The position numbers and the translations under genes were made by a program. A stretch of 64,000 bases of DNA from an uncultured Clostridia bacterium (GTDB lineage: Bacteria > Bacillota > Clostridia > Oscillospirales > Ruminococcaceae). The notes beneath the pieces are model-generated. The model was not told the origin of the DNA and did no database searches. It worked only from the letters and a program-made list of their open reading frames with translations. Every line of letters begins with the position of its first letter. The first letter of the stretch is position 1. The stretch spans positions 277,491 to 341,490 of the forward strand of contig CANQHA010000001.1 in NCBI GenBank assembly GCA_947623585.1, read 5' to 3'. Below are positions 30,055-39,894 of the stretch, one piece after another.

Positions 30055-30297
30055 TCAAAGCTGCTTCAGCTTGTCGAGGCAATTTCTGCAAACAATTTTT
30101 GCGTCAAAGCGAACGACGTTCTCACTGTCTCCGCAGAAAACGCAGGAGTCAGTGTATTTTTTGAGAATAATGCTGTCGCCCTCGGTGAAAATCTCTATCG
30201 GATCCTTCTCCTTGATATCCATGATTTTCCTCAACTCCATGGGGACTACTATCCGTCCCAGTTCATCTACTTTTCTTACAATACCGGTAGATTTCAT
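30055..30297 (-). CDS. AbrB/MazE/SpoVT-type regulator with C-terminal zinc ribbon
   Basis: MKSTGIVRKVDELGRIVVPMELRKIMDIKEKDPIEIF; CVFC..CRNC. Confidence 0.93.
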   Translation of the reverse strand: MKSTGIVRKVDELGRIVVPMELRKIMDIKEKDPIEIFTEGDSIILKKYTDSCVFCGDSENVVRFDAKIVCRNCLDKLKQL

Positions 30298-30467
30298 GAT
30301 GTCCTCCTTTGATAAATCGTGATGTGTTCTTTTCTCGGCTTCCTAAAGCCGTGCCGGAAATTTTCCTCTTAATTCTCTTTCCGGAATTGCCGCGGGTGGA
30401 AAACTAAAATAGTCGCTTCTCCTACTTTGTAATTCCACGCCTTCACCTCACTTGTTTATTTTTCGAC

Positions 30468-30496
30468 ATATTACCATACTTTCCTTGTTTTGTCAA
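30468..30496 (-). promoter_or_regulatory. Sigma-A promoter for AbrB-family gene
   Basis: Minus strand TTGACA-17 nt-TAATAT. Confidence 0.65.
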
Positions 30497-30534
30497 TCGT
30501 AATTTTTACTAAAAATCGCCGAAAAGGTATCAAA

Positions 30535-31119
30535 ATGATAGGTATTTTGCTTTTTTCGATTATTTTCGCATCAGTTATTTACTCCGCGGCGGCAGGGACT
30601 GCCCCCGAAGTTTCGACCGCGGCGCTTTCGGCGGGCGAAGAAGCCGTCAGCCTCACCCTCACCCTCGCGGGGGCGATGGCGGTTTGGGGAGGGGTCATGA
30701 AGATCGCCGAGAGGTCGGGGCTCACCGAGCATCTGACAAATATTCTCAAACCTATCCTAAGATTGATATTTCGCGGACTTAAAAAGGACTCCCCCGCGCT
30801 TAGGGCGATCGCTATGAACATGAGCGCGAATATCCTCGGGCTCGGAAACGCCGCTACTCCTCTCGGCATTGAAGCGATGAAGCGCCTTGAACAGGAGGAA
30901 AGCCCCGGCGAGGCCGCCTCGCAGAACATGATCAGGCTTGCGGTGATGAACGCCTGCTCGCTTGAGATATTTCCCGCAACGGTCGCGGTGATGCGCTCTC
31001 GGGCGGGCAGCCGTGCTCCGACGGAAATAATACCCTGCGTGATATTCGTTTCGTTTGCTTCTTTGGCGGCAGCGCTCGCCGTCGCCGAGATCTTTAACGC
31101 TTCGGGAGGCAAAAAATGA
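30535..31119 (+). CDS. spmA: Spore maturation protein A
   Basis: Nucleoside-recognition domain, MNMSANILGLGNAATPLGIEAMKRL. Confidence 0.9.
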   Translation: MIGILLFSIIFASVIYSAAAGTAPEVSTAALSAGEEAVSLTLTLAGAMAVWGGVMKIAERSGLTEHLTNILKPILRLIFRGLKKDSPALRAIAMNMSANILGLGNAATPLGIEAMKRLEQEESPGEAASQNMIRLAVMNACSLEIFPATVAVMRSRAGSRAPTEIIPCVIFVSFASLAAALAVAEIFNASGGKK

Positions 31120-31634
31120 ACTTCAGCTCGCTTATCCTGCCGGTTCTGATACTCGGGGTCTTTATGCACGGGGTGTTCAAAAAGGTGGATATCCTTGACG
31201 CTTTCGCCGAGGGCGCGCGCGAAAACCTTGTCACCTCGGCGCAGCTTCTTCCGACCCTTGCGCTTTTGATGCTTGCGGTAGGAATGTTTCGGGCCTCGGG
31301 CGCTCTCGGGGCTTTCACCTCGCTGATAGCCCCGCTCTTTGAGTTTTTGGGCTTTCCGCCCGAATGCCTGCCGCTGGCGCTTTTAAGGCCCGTCTCGGGG
31401 AGCGGCGCGCTCTCGGTGCTCGAAAATATTCTTTCCGAGCAGGGACCCGACAGCTTCGCCGGAAAGGTCGCGAGCGTGCTTATGGGCTCGACCGAGACGA
31501 CCTTTTATACCGTCGCGGTGTATTTCGGGGCGACGAAAATCAAAAAGACCCGCCATGCGCTCGCTTCTGCGCTGGCGGGAGATATGACCGCGTTTTTGCT
31601 CTCGGCCGCGGCGGTCAGGCTGTTTTTGGGATAG
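31116..31634 (+). CDS. spmB: Spore maturation protein B
   Basis: Nucleoside-recognition domain; LLRPVSGSGALSVL, GSTETTFYTVAVYFG. Confidence 0.9.
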   Translation: MNFSSLILPVLILGVFMHGVFKKVDILDAFAEGARENLVTSAQLLPTLALLMLAVGMFRASGALGAFTSLIAPLFEFLGFPPECLPLALLRPVSGSGALSVLENILSEQGPDSFAGKVASVLMGSTETTFYTVAVYFGATKIKKTRHALASALAGDMTAFLLSAAAVRLFLG

Positions 31635-32057
31635 CTATTTCACCCTTGTGAAGGTGACCTTTTCGCCCTGTTCGTAAGATTCAGAATAATCTAACTTCGC
31701 CGTGCGGTTTATCCTCACGGTGAATTTTTCTTTGCTGCATTTCGTTCTGAGCCAACTGTCGGCGGCGTCAGGGTGGGCGTAAACGCTTAAGGTGCCGTTT
31801 GCCGCGTCGGCGACTTCATAGCTTGCTTCTCCGCCGTCAAAGGTATAAATGATCTCGGCGCGGCACTGATAGACCGACTCGTCGTACTCTTTCACCAAAA
31901 GCCGAAAAGCTCCGTCCTCGGATATCCACTCGGAGTTTTCAAATTCGGTCGGCAGCGGAGAAAATCTCGTTATAAGCGAACCCGCAAGAAGATATATCCC
32001 CGCGAGCGCAAAAAACGCCGCTAATGCCGCCAAAACGATAACGACTGCTTTTTTCAT
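31635..32057 (-). CDS. Hypothetical membrane-anchored protein
   Basis: 140 aa, N-terminal TM. Confidence 0.6.
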   Translation of the reverse strand: MKKAVVIVLAALAAFFALAGIYLLAGSLITRFSPLPTEFENSEWISEDGAFRLLVKEYDESVYQCRAEIIYTFDGGEASYEVADAANGTLSVYAHPDAADSWLRTKCSKEKFTVRINRTAKLDYSESYEQGEKVTFTRVK

Positions 32058-32821
32058 CTTTCGGTCACCCTTTCAATGCTTTTCGCCCTGCCGGTTTTTT
32101 CGTCAAAATCCACCGCGACGCCGTTTATAAAGCAGGGCGTCTGCGCCTCGGTGAAACGAACGGGTATTTTGAGCCTCAGCTTTGTTATCGCGGCGCTTTT
32201 CTCTACCCCGAGAACGGATTCCTCGGGTCCGGTCATACCCGCGTCGGTGATATAGGCCGTGCCGCCCGAAAGAACGGTCTCGTCGGCGGTCTGAACATGA
32301 GTGTGAGTGCCGATGACCGCCGTCGCCCTGCCGTCGAGATAATATCCCATCGCTTTTTTCTCGGCGGTTGCCTCGGCGTGAAAATCCAAAAATATGTTCG
32401 GCGTGTCGAGCTCGGAAAGAATCGAATCTATCTTCTCAAAGGGGTTTCCGAGCGGCTCCATGAAAGCCGTGCCCATTAAATTCACAACGGCGACCCGCGC
32501 TCTGCCCATATCTAAGATATGGTATCCCCTGCCGTAGACGCCCTCGGGGAAATTTGCGGGGCGAATGAGATGAGGGATATCGTCGAAGATGGTCTGAGCC
32601 TCGTGGCGCTTGAAAGCGTGGTTTCCGGTGGTGATAACGTCGGCCCCGAGCTGAGTGAGCATTTTTGCCGAGACGGCGGTGATACCGTTTCCGGTCGCGG
32701 AGTTTTCGCCGTTCACAACAAGTATGTCGGCTTCATATCTCTGGCGCAGCTCTTTTATTTTAGAAGCCAAAAACCGGCAGCCCGCCGCTCCGACAACGTC
32801 GCCTATAAACAAAAGTTTCAT
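32054..32821 (-). CDS. ymdB: TIGR00282-type metallophosphoesterase (YmdB)
   Basis: MKLLFIGDVVGAAGCRFL, VNGENSATGNGIT, TGNHAF, DFHAEATAEK, GTHTHVQTADE. Confidence 0.93.
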   Translation of the reverse strand: MKLLFIGDVVGAAGCRFLASKIKELRQRYEADILVVNGENSATGNGITAVSAKMLTQLGADVITTGNHAFKRHEAQTIFDDIPHLIRPANFPEGVYGRGYHILDMGRARVAVVNLMGTAFMEPLGNPFEKIDSILSELDTPNIFLDFHAEATAEKKAMGYYLDGRATAVIGTHTHVQTADETVLSGGTAYITDAGMTGPEESVLGVEKSAAITKLRLKIPVRFTEAQTPCFINGVAVDFDEKTGRAKSIERVTER

Positions 32822-33561
32822 TCGCTTTTTTCACCCTCCGTTTCTTTATAGCCCCAGCCGTCGATTCCCGCTCGGCGCATAGCCCCGAAAATTCGGTCGG
32901 AAAAGCCGTGATCCAAACGCTCTCGCTCCGAAATAAAGCGCTTTGTCTCCTCGCGCATGGTGTGACCGTCGGCCGGACATTTTGATTTTACGACCTCAAG
33001 CCCCTCGCGCTTCGCGGCCCTTATTATCTCCCTCTCGGGGGCGAAAACGAGCGGGCGTATCACGGTTATTTCGCGGCGGTCAAGAAAGCTCTTGGGTGAA
33101 AAGCAGCCGATTCTTCCCTCGACGAAAAGATTCATCAAAAAGGTCTCGACGGCGTCGTTATAATGGTGGCCGAGCGCGACCTTGTTGCAGCCCGCCTGCT
33201 TTGCCGCGTTGTGAAGCGCTCCTCGGCGAAGCCTTGAACAAAGCGAGCATGGGTGCTCTTCGTGCCGAACGTCAAAAACTATCTCGCCGATTCGCGAACG
33301 CTCAAGAATATAAGGCACGCCGTTTTGCTCGCAGAGTTTTTCGACCGAGGAATAGTCCCCGAACTCTCCCCCGAAGCAAGGGTCCATCGTTACGGCGACG
33401 AGCTGATAATCTATTCCGATGAAGCTGCGGAGCTTTATCAGCCCCGAAAGCAGAACAAGGCTGTCCTTTCCTCCCGAAACGCCGACGGCAATTTTGTCGC
33501 CGTCCGAAATAAGGTCGAACTCGGTTATCGCTTTTCTCATATATCCAAGGATCTTCTGCAT
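32818..33561 (-). CDS. PP-loop ATPase, TtcA-like tRNA thiolase
   Basis: AVGVSGGKDSLVLL, CSLCSRLRRGAL, VALGHHYNDAVETFLMNL. Confidence 0.85.
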   Translation of the reverse strand: MQKILGYMRKAITEFDLISDGDKIAVGVSGGKDSLVLLSGLIKLRSFIGIDYQLVAVTMDPCFGGEFGDYSSVEKLCEQNGVPYILERSRIGEIVFDVRHEEHPCSLCSRLRRGALHNAAKQAGCNKVALGHHYNDAVETFLMNLFVEGRIGCFSPKSFLDRREITVIRPLVFAPEREIIRAAKREGLEVVKSKCPADGHTMREETKRFISERERLDHGFSDRIFGAMRRAGIDGWGYKETEGEKSE

Positions 33562-33831
33562 AAATACCTCCGCAAAAACGCTCTGACTGTATTATACTAT
33601 ATTCGCCCGGATTTGAAAAGCCCCCGCGGCGGAAAATTTCTCAAAAAAGCGAAATAAGCGAACGAAGAACGCTCACTTATTTCGCCATTTACTTGGAACA
33701 TTATATTATGAAGATGTCGTTTTAAACCCTCTCGGGCTCTTTGCATGATTATTATAACCGATATGCTTTGATTTGTAAATGGTAAAAATACAAGAAAATA
33801 AGTCAATATTTTCTCTCTTAAAAGCAAGATT

Positions 33832-33861
33832 GCACAAAAATCCCGCCACGCGGGCGGGATT
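33832..33861 (-). terminator. pckG terminator
   Basis: Minus strand ATCCCGCCCGCGTGGCGGGATTTTTG. Confidence 0.8.
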
Positions 33862-33884
33862 TAAAATGCATGAGCCGAGTAAAA

Positions 33885-35672
33885 TCAGCCGAGTCTTGCC
33901 TCGAGCGCTTTGAGCTCGTCGGACATCTCTTTCGGCAGCTTGTCGCCGAATTTCTTGTAAAACTCCTCGATGCCCTTGGCTTCTTCCTTCCAGAGGTCCT
34001 TGTCAACGCTGAGAAGGTCGGCGACAGTCTCGGTGGTGATACCGTCAAGCCCCTCGACGTTGATATCCTCGGGCTTGGGCTCATAGCCGATGGGAGTTTC
34101 AACGGCTTCGACCTTGCCCTCGCAGCGGTCGATGATCCAGTCGAGAACGCGCATATTGTCGCCGTATCCGGGCCAGATGAAATCGCCGTTATCGTCGGTT
34201 CTGAACCAGTTGACGTTGAATATCTTAGGAGCCTTGTCGCCCAAAACCTTGCCCATTTCAAGCCAGTGCGCCCAGTAATCGCCCATGTGATATCCGCAGA
34301 ACGGAAGCATAGCCATCGGGTCGCGGCGAACAACGCCGACAGCGCCAGTCGCGGCGGCGGTGGTCTCGGAGGCCATTATCGAGCCGACAAAGGTGCCGTG
34401 CTGCCAGTTGAAGGACTGATATACCAGCGGAGCGGTCTTGGCGCGTCTTCCGCCGAAGATTATAGCCGAGATCGGAACGCCCTTGGGGTTGTTAAACTCT
34501 GGAGAGATGCAGGGGCAGTTCTCGGCAGGGGCGGTGAAGCGGGAGTTCGGGTGAGCCAGCTTGTTTCCGGCGGCGACATACTCGGGGCCGTTGACCTTTT
34601 CGCCCTTCCACTCGGTTGCGTTGACGGGAGGATTCTTGTCGAGCTTCTCCCACCAAACGGTCATATCGTCGTTGTTGATGGCGACGTTGGTGAAAATGGT
34701 GTTCTTTCTTGTAGAAGCGAGCGCGTTAAAGTTTGAATGAGCGTTGGTTCCGGGAGCGACGCCGAAGAAGCCGTTCTCGGGGTTGATGGCGTAAAGTCTG
34801 CCGTCCTCGCCAGGCTTGAGCCACGCGATATCGTCGCCGACGGTCCAGACCTTATATCCGCGCTTGGTGTAACCCTCGGGCGGAATGAGCATAGCAAGGT
34901 TGGTTTTTCCGCAGGCCGACGGGAACGCCGCGGTGACATATTTGATCTCGCCGTTCGGCTTCTCTATGCCCAAAATGAGCATATGCTCGGCCATCCAGCC
35001 CTCGTTTTTTCCCTGATAGGAAGCAATTCTCAAAGCGAAGCACTTTTTGCCGAGAAGAACGTTTCCGCCGTAAGCGGAGTTTATCGACCAAATGGTGTTG
35101 TCCTCGGGGAACTGAACGATATAGCGCTTCTCGGGATCGACGTCGGCCTTGGAGTGAAGACCTCTGACAAAGTCGTCGGAAACGTCGCCAAGATTCTTGA
35201 AAGCGTCGGCGCCCATGCGGGTCATTATAGCCATGTTGAGAACGACATAGATCGAGTCGGTGACTTCAACGCCGACCTTTGCGAGCGGCGAGCCTATGGG
35301 ACCCATCGAATAAGGAATAATGTACATCGTGCGGTCTTTCATGACTCCGTCGTACATCGGGGTCAGCTTCGCATACATCTCCTTGGGGTCGCACCAGTTG
35401 TTGGTCGGTCCGGCGTCCTCTTTCTTGCGCGAGCAGATGAAGGTTCTGTCCTCAACTCTTGCGACGTCGTTCGGAAGCGTCCTGTGATAAAGGCAGCCGG
35501 GCAGTTTCTCCTCGTTCAGCTTGATCATCTCGCCGGTCGAGACAGCCTCAGCCCTCAGCTCGTCGAGCTGCGCCTTTGAGCCGTCGATCCAGACGACCTT
35601 TTTCGGCTTGCAGAGTGCAATCATTTCATCGACCCATTTGTTGACATTTGGGTTTTTCGTCAATGTTGCCAT
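33885..35672 (-). CDS. pckG: Phosphoenolpyruvate carboxykinase (GTP)
   Basis: FPSACGKTNLAMLIPP, VGDDIAWL, FGVAPGTNAHSN, FGGRRAKTAPLVYQSFNWQHG. Confidence 0.97.
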   Translation of the reverse strand: MATLTKNPNVNKWVDEMIALCKPKKVVWIDGSKAQLDELRAEAVSTGEMIKLNEEKLPGCLYHRTLPNDVARVEDRTFICSRKKEDAGPTNNWCDPKEMYAKLTPMYDGVMKDRTMYIIPYSMGPIGSPLAKVGVEVTDSIYVVLNMAIMTRMGADAFKNLGDVSDDFVRGLHSKADVDPEKRYIVQFPEDNTIWSINSAYGGNVLLGKKCFALRIASYQGKNEGWMAEHMLILGIEKPNGEIKYVTAAFPSACGKTNLAMLIPPEGYTKRGYKVWTVGDDIAWLKPGEDGRLYAINPENGFFGVAPGTNAHSNFNALASTRKNTIFTNVAINNDDMTVWWEKLDKNPPVNATEWKGEKVNGPEYVAAGNKLAHPNSRFTAPAENCPCISPEFNNPKGVPISAIIFGGRRAKTAPLVYQSFNWQHGTFVGSIMASETTAAATGAVGVVRRDPMAMLPFCGYHMGDYWAHWLEMGKVLGDKAPKIFNVNWFRTDDNGDFIWPGYGDNMRVLDWIIDRCEGKVEAVETPIGYEPKPEDINVEGLDGITTETVADLLSVDKDLWKEEAKGIEEFYKKFGDKLPKEMSDELKALEARLG

Positions 35673-35920
35673 AAAATTACTCTCCTTTTTATATAATATG
35701 ATCTGTTAAACAGCTATCAGGAACGCCGGATAATCTTAAAACCGAAAATCCAACTTTTCCTCGTTTACAATTTTATTATCATTTTGTCAATATGTCAAGA
35801 GAGGTTTTTCAATTTTCACAGAATTTTCAGGATAAATGAAGAAATACTAACACTGTCGGATTTTAATATTGAATAAAGCAACGGAAACAGGCAAAAATTG
35901 TAAATCAAGGAGGAATTTTT

Positions 35921-36130
35921 ATGAAATATCTGATAAAGGACACCACACGCGAGGAGCGCGAGTGGATAGTCAAAAACGGCCTCGGCTGCGACGCGAACGA
36001 ATGTGAAAGCTGCTCGGCGTGCGGGCTTTACGGCGCGGGAAATATGCTCGAGCTCTATGGGCCGTATATCGAGGGGCTGAAGGAGCTGAGCGAGATAAAC
36101 GCGGAGTTCAGAGGCGGGACGGTGAAGTAG
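35921..36130 (+). CDS. Small Cys-containing conserved-looking protein
   Basis: RBS AGGAGG; 69 aa with C-x4-C-x2-C-x2-C cluster (CDANECESCSAC). Confidence 0.65.
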   Translation: MKYLIKDTTREEREWIVKNGLGCDANECESCSACGLYGAGNMLELYGPYIEGLKELSEINAEFRGGTVK

Positions 36131-36150
36131 AGAAGAACAGGGTCGCGCCA

Positions 36151-36282
36151 AACGTACCCGCCCCCTCCCCTTGAGGGGAGGGGGCGGATTCGTGTTTCCG
36201 TTCCATAGGAAGTTTTGCGGGGGTGGGGTGATGAGCGATAGCATCCATATTTTCCGGCAGAGGAAAATATGGATACCTTTTT
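36151..36282. repeat. Family B element, half copy B1
   Basis: CCGCCCCCTCCCC-TTGA-GGGGAGGGGGCGG core, GGGGGTGGGGTGATGAGCGATAGCAT, hairpin CCATATTTTCC/GGAAAATATGG, ATACCTTTTT. Confidence 0.8.
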
Positions 36283-36406
36283 ATCTGGCGGTTCGGCTTG
36301 CGACGAAGGTAGGATAAAGGTGCAAGACACGAGGTTGCGTTTGCGCCGACGGCGGCAAAACCCGATTGGCTGCAAAACCCGCTTATGTTCCCCGCCTCTC
36401 CCCTCT

Positions 36407-37099
36407 TTACAGGAAAAACCGCTTGTCGAGCGACTTTCGCAGCGGCTTGCATATCGCGATGACGATAAGAAGCAGCCCGATCATCAAAAACGAAACGAAC
36501 GGATATATCGACCAAAAAACAAAGCGCGTGCCGAAGGTTATGCAGATAAACATCTCGATCAGAATACTGAACCCGCCGAGGGCGATAAACGCGCCCCCGA
36601 AGACATAAAGCCTGCCCTTTTTGAGATATTTCACCAACGCGACCACCGCCGTCAGAATAAGCGTCGCTATGCCCGAGATCGGGAACGCAAGCGACAAAAA
36701 CCACCCGCCGCCGTTTGCAAGGCAGATGTAAAGCAGAAAGAGCGTCGCCGCTGCTCCGAAACAGGGAATGAAAATAACCGGATTCGGGTTTCTGAACCAG
36801 AACGGAAGCACAAATGCGATATATCCGAGGGCGAGCCCGCCGACGACATAGCCCGACCACCTCACCGCGCCGCTTATTTTAAGGTCGATGAGAAAGGTTA
36901 TCACCGCCGGTATGAGAAACATGAAGGTCAGCACAAAAAGCGTGCCGAAGCGGTTGAAGCGCCTTGCCGGCGGAACATACTCGGGGTATGCCTTTTCGCC
37001 GCTTTGCGGGGGAATATCGGGGTGAAAAACCATAGTTTTGCAAAGGGGGCAAAACTTTTCTCCGTCTTTGAGCTCAACGCCGCATTTAACGCAATACAT
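36407..37099 (-). CDS. Zinc-ribbon membrane protein
   Basis: MYCVKCGVELKDGEKFCPLC then six or so TM helices. Confidence 0.7.
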   Translation of the reverse strand: MYCVKCGVELKDGEKFCPLCKTMVFHPDIPPQSGEKAYPEYVPPARRFNRFGTLFVLTFMFLIPAVITFLIDLKISGAVRWSGYVVGGLALGYIAFVLPFWFRNPNPVIFIPCFGAAATLFLLYICLANGGGWFLSLAFPISGIATLILTAVVALVKYLKKGRLYVFGGAFIALGGFSILIEMFICITFGTRFVFWSIYPFVSFLMIGLLLIVIAICKPLRKSLDKRFFL

Positions 37100-37103
37100 T
37101 ATC

Positions 37104-39278
37104 TCATATCCTTTCCTGCAAAATGTCCTTAGAATTGCTTTCAACGACGACATGGTGGCCGAGCCGCACGAGGTTTCGGAAGAATTCGCGTTCAAGCTCG
37201 GGGCTTTCCGAGCGGCGGATAAAGTTTATCCGCATTTCGTCGCCGAATGTGCAGACCGCGCAGTTATGCGGCGATCTCGCCTGCGGGCCGATTATAAAGT
37301 CAAAAGCCTTTACATAGCTTTTCATCTCGTCGGGAACGGTTATTTTTCCGAGGTTCGATACCGTTATGCAGCCCTGAGCTTCGCCGACGCTGTCAAAAAC
37401 CGCTTTCATCACGATGTTCTTTATGAAAAGCGGCATAAGCCTTACGATAAAAAGCCGCTCGGAATTGACGTTAGTCGTAAACGCCGCCTGCATATTTTTC
37501 TGGGTGACGTAAAGCTCGAGCTGGCGCTTTATTATTCCGAGGATCTCCTCAAAAGTGAAGTCGCCCATTCTCGGATCGACGCCGACGTTCACCACCATGA
37601 CGAAGTTTCGCATGGTGCTGCTCGGGAAAAGCCGCCTTAAATTCACCGGTATCTGCACCCTGACCGGCTTTCGCTTGGCAAGGCTGTTTACTTTACGTCT
37701 CTGAATGTTTATCAGCGACATCGTCATCACTGCGGCAATATATGCCGTGACCGTTACGTCAAGCTCACGGCAGCGCGATAAAAGGTCGTTTGCGCTGAGG
37801 ATTCCGCAGGTGAGATTTAAAAAGCCGTCCTTTTCACGAACGCCTGTCAAGTGGAATACCTTGTCAGAGCTTCTCTTTGAGCCGACCGCCCCGGCGTTCT
37901 CGGCGAAGCTGTCTTCAAGCTCGTCCGCCGTCGGTTGGGCGAGCCTGTCCGCCACGCCGTCGGTGCTCGGAACAAAAACGCCGTATTTTTGCGAAAGATA
38001 CTCCGCTATTAGGGTTTTGAGGAATATCGCGCCGCCGGCGCCGTCGGTAACGGCGTGGAAAAACTCGACCGCGACGCGGTTTTTATAATAGAGGACCCTT
38101 ATCGCGCACTTTCTTACCTCGCCGAAACGCCGCTTCATTATCGGGTAAGGCCCGTCGCTTATTATCTCGGGCGCGGCGGTCTGCTCGAGATAATACCAGA
38201 AGAACCCCGCCCGAAGCCTTGACGATATAAGCGGAAAGCGCTTGACGGTGACCTCGAGCGCAGACTGCATCGCTTCGCGGTCAATCGGCTCGAAAAGGTC
38301 GGCGGAAAGCCTGAATATGTTGTGCCAGCCCCTTCTCTTTGAAGCGGGAAAGATAAGACCCGCGTTGTCGAGCCGGCTCCAGCGCTGAGCGTCGGACTTT
38401 AAGCGTCGGTCAAGAAAGCGGCCGATCCTGTCGTAGTCGCTGCGATACTCGCGAAGATTATATAAAACATAGGCGTGCCAGAGGTTCGGGCGAATGATGA
38501 TCTCGGACTTGAAGCCGCCCGCCAAAAGCCGCTCGTGCATCATTTTTGAATCGTCGAGCAGCACCTCGTCGCCCCCGGCAAAAATCAAGGACGGCGGGAA
38601 GTCGGCTTTGTCGGCCTCGAAGAAAACCGGCGATACAAAAGGATTTTCACGGTCGTCGGAATAACACTCGGCAAAAAATCTGACGCGCTCGGTGGTCATC
38701 GAGGGGTCTATTTCGTCGTTTTCATTGTGAGACCGTCCGGAAAGCGTCAGGTCGGTCCAAGGCGAGATAGCTACGACGCCCGCAGGCTGCGCAATGAACT
38801 GCTCCGCCAATTTTAGACTTAAAGCATAGCAAAGCCCGCCGCCCGCGCTCTCTCCGCAAAGAATTATTTTGTCGTGAGAAAATCCGCTCTGCATGAGATA
38901 TTCATACGCCGAAAGCGCGTCTTCAAGCGCCGCGGGGAAAGGATTTTCCGGCGCGAGGCGGTATGCGCAGCAGAAAACGCGAATGCCGAACTCGTTCGCC
39001 AAAACCGTCCCGAAGCCCTTGGCATAGTCGATGTTGCCGCAGGTGTATCCACCGCCGTGAAGATATAAAATGACGCCGCCGCGCTTTTCCTCCTCGGGGA
39101 TTATCCACTCGCCCTCGAAGCTGCCGAAGCTCCTGCGCTCGTGAATTGTGCCCGAGCGATGCGACACCGCCATGAAATCTCCGAGCAGAACATGAGTTTT
39201 GCGCGCCGCCGAAAGCGAGCTTTCGGTCATGAAGCCCTTGAGATATTTCAGATTTGTCCTGATGAATTTTTCGGTCAT
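37104..39278 (-). CDS. HSL-type alpha/beta hydrolase fused to condensation/alcohol-acyltransferase-like domain
   Basis: N-term LYLHGGGYTCGNIDYAKGF, CGESAGGGLC; C-term FFHAVTDGAGGAIFLKTL (HxxxDG) and IPVNLRRLFPSSTMRNFV. Confidence 0.82.
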   Translation of the reverse strand: MTEKFIRTNLKYLKGFMTESSLSAARKTHVLLGDFMAVSHRSGTIHERRSFGSFEGEWIIPEEEKRGGVILYLHGGGYTCGNIDYAKGFGTVLANEFGIRVFCCAYRLAPENPFPAALEDALSAYEYLMQSGFSHDKIILCGESAGGGLCYALSLKLAEQFIAQPAGVVAISPWTDLTLSGRSHNENDEIDPSMTTERVRFFAECYSDDRENPFVSPVFFEADKADFPPSLIFAGGDEVLLDDSKMMHERLLAGGFKSEIIIRPNLWHAYVLYNLREYRSDYDRIGRFLDRRLKSDAQRWSRLDNAGLIFPASKRRGWHNIFRLSADLFEPIDREAMQSALEVTVKRFPLISSRLRAGFFWYYLEQTAAPEIISDGPYPIMKRRFGEVRKCAIRVLYYKNRVAVEFFHAVTDGAGGAIFLKTLIAEYLSQKYGVFVPSTDGVADRLAQPTADELEDSFAENAGAVGSKRSSDKVFHLTGVREKDGFLNLTCGILSANDLLSRCRELDVTVTAYIAAVMTMSLINIQRRKVNSLAKRKPVRVQIPVNLRRLFPSSTMRNFVMVVNVGVDPRMGDFTFEEILGIIKRQLELYVTQKNMQAAFTTNVNSERLFIVRLMPLFIKNIVMKAVFDSVGEAQGCITVSNLGKITVPDEMKSYVKAFDFIIGPQARSPHNCAVCTFGDEMRINFIRRSESPELEREFFRNLVRLGHHVVVESNSKDILQERI

Positions 39279-39430
39279 CTCATGTCCTCTTCCGCGTGAA
39301 AAAAGTCGAACGGCAAAAGCCGCATCGCGGTATATTATATATGATTATTGAGGGTTTGTCAATGAGATAGGTGGTAACAGAAGCGGGGGAGGAGGTAAGA
39401 GTGTTTTTGAAACAAGGCGAGCCGCCGATT

Positions 39431-39648
39431 AAAAGGTATTCCCATTCCCCTCTCGGGAAATGGGAATGCTATTTTAAGACACCCCACCCCCATCTTACTT
39501 TTGGCAAGAAGATAACATAGCAACGCCCCCGCCCCTCAAGGGGCGGGGGCAGATTCATGTTTCCATTCCGCAGGAAGTTTTGCGGGGGTGGGGTGATAAG
39601 CGATAGCATTCTTCTTACCCGCGTGAGCGGGGAAGATGAATACCTTTT
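39431..39648. repeat. Family B element, complete copy B2
   Basis: 218 bp; perfect 11-bp terminal inverted repeats AAAAGGTATTC/GAATACCTTTT; central GCCCCCGCCCCTCAAGGGGCGGGGGC. Confidence 0.85.
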
Positions 39649-39836
39649 ACCCGCTCGGCGCGGCTTGCGGCAAACGCAGGTATAAAGCTGCAAACTGCCA
39701 ATCCACATTTGCGGCAAAAGCAGGTAAGATAGATCCTTTTAATCACCCGGCTCCGCCTCACTGAAACATAGTTATCCCGCATTTCATTTGCCTCATCTTG
39801 CTCTCGAGTATAAAAAACTCAACCTCCGCATTTCGG

Positions 39837-39865
39837 TTGACATATACTTTTGCATATGCTAAAAT
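39837..39865 (+). promoter_or_regulatory. Sigma-A promoter
   Basis: TTGACA-17 nt-TAAAAT upstream of SDR gene. Confidence 0.7.
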
Positions 39866-39894
39866 CAGAATAAATCAAAAAGGAGGTACTTTTT

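Noticed and set aside
33870-35579. Plus-strand ORFs of 288 and 280 aa opposite pckG
   Set aside because: Antisense to unambiguous GTP-PEPCK
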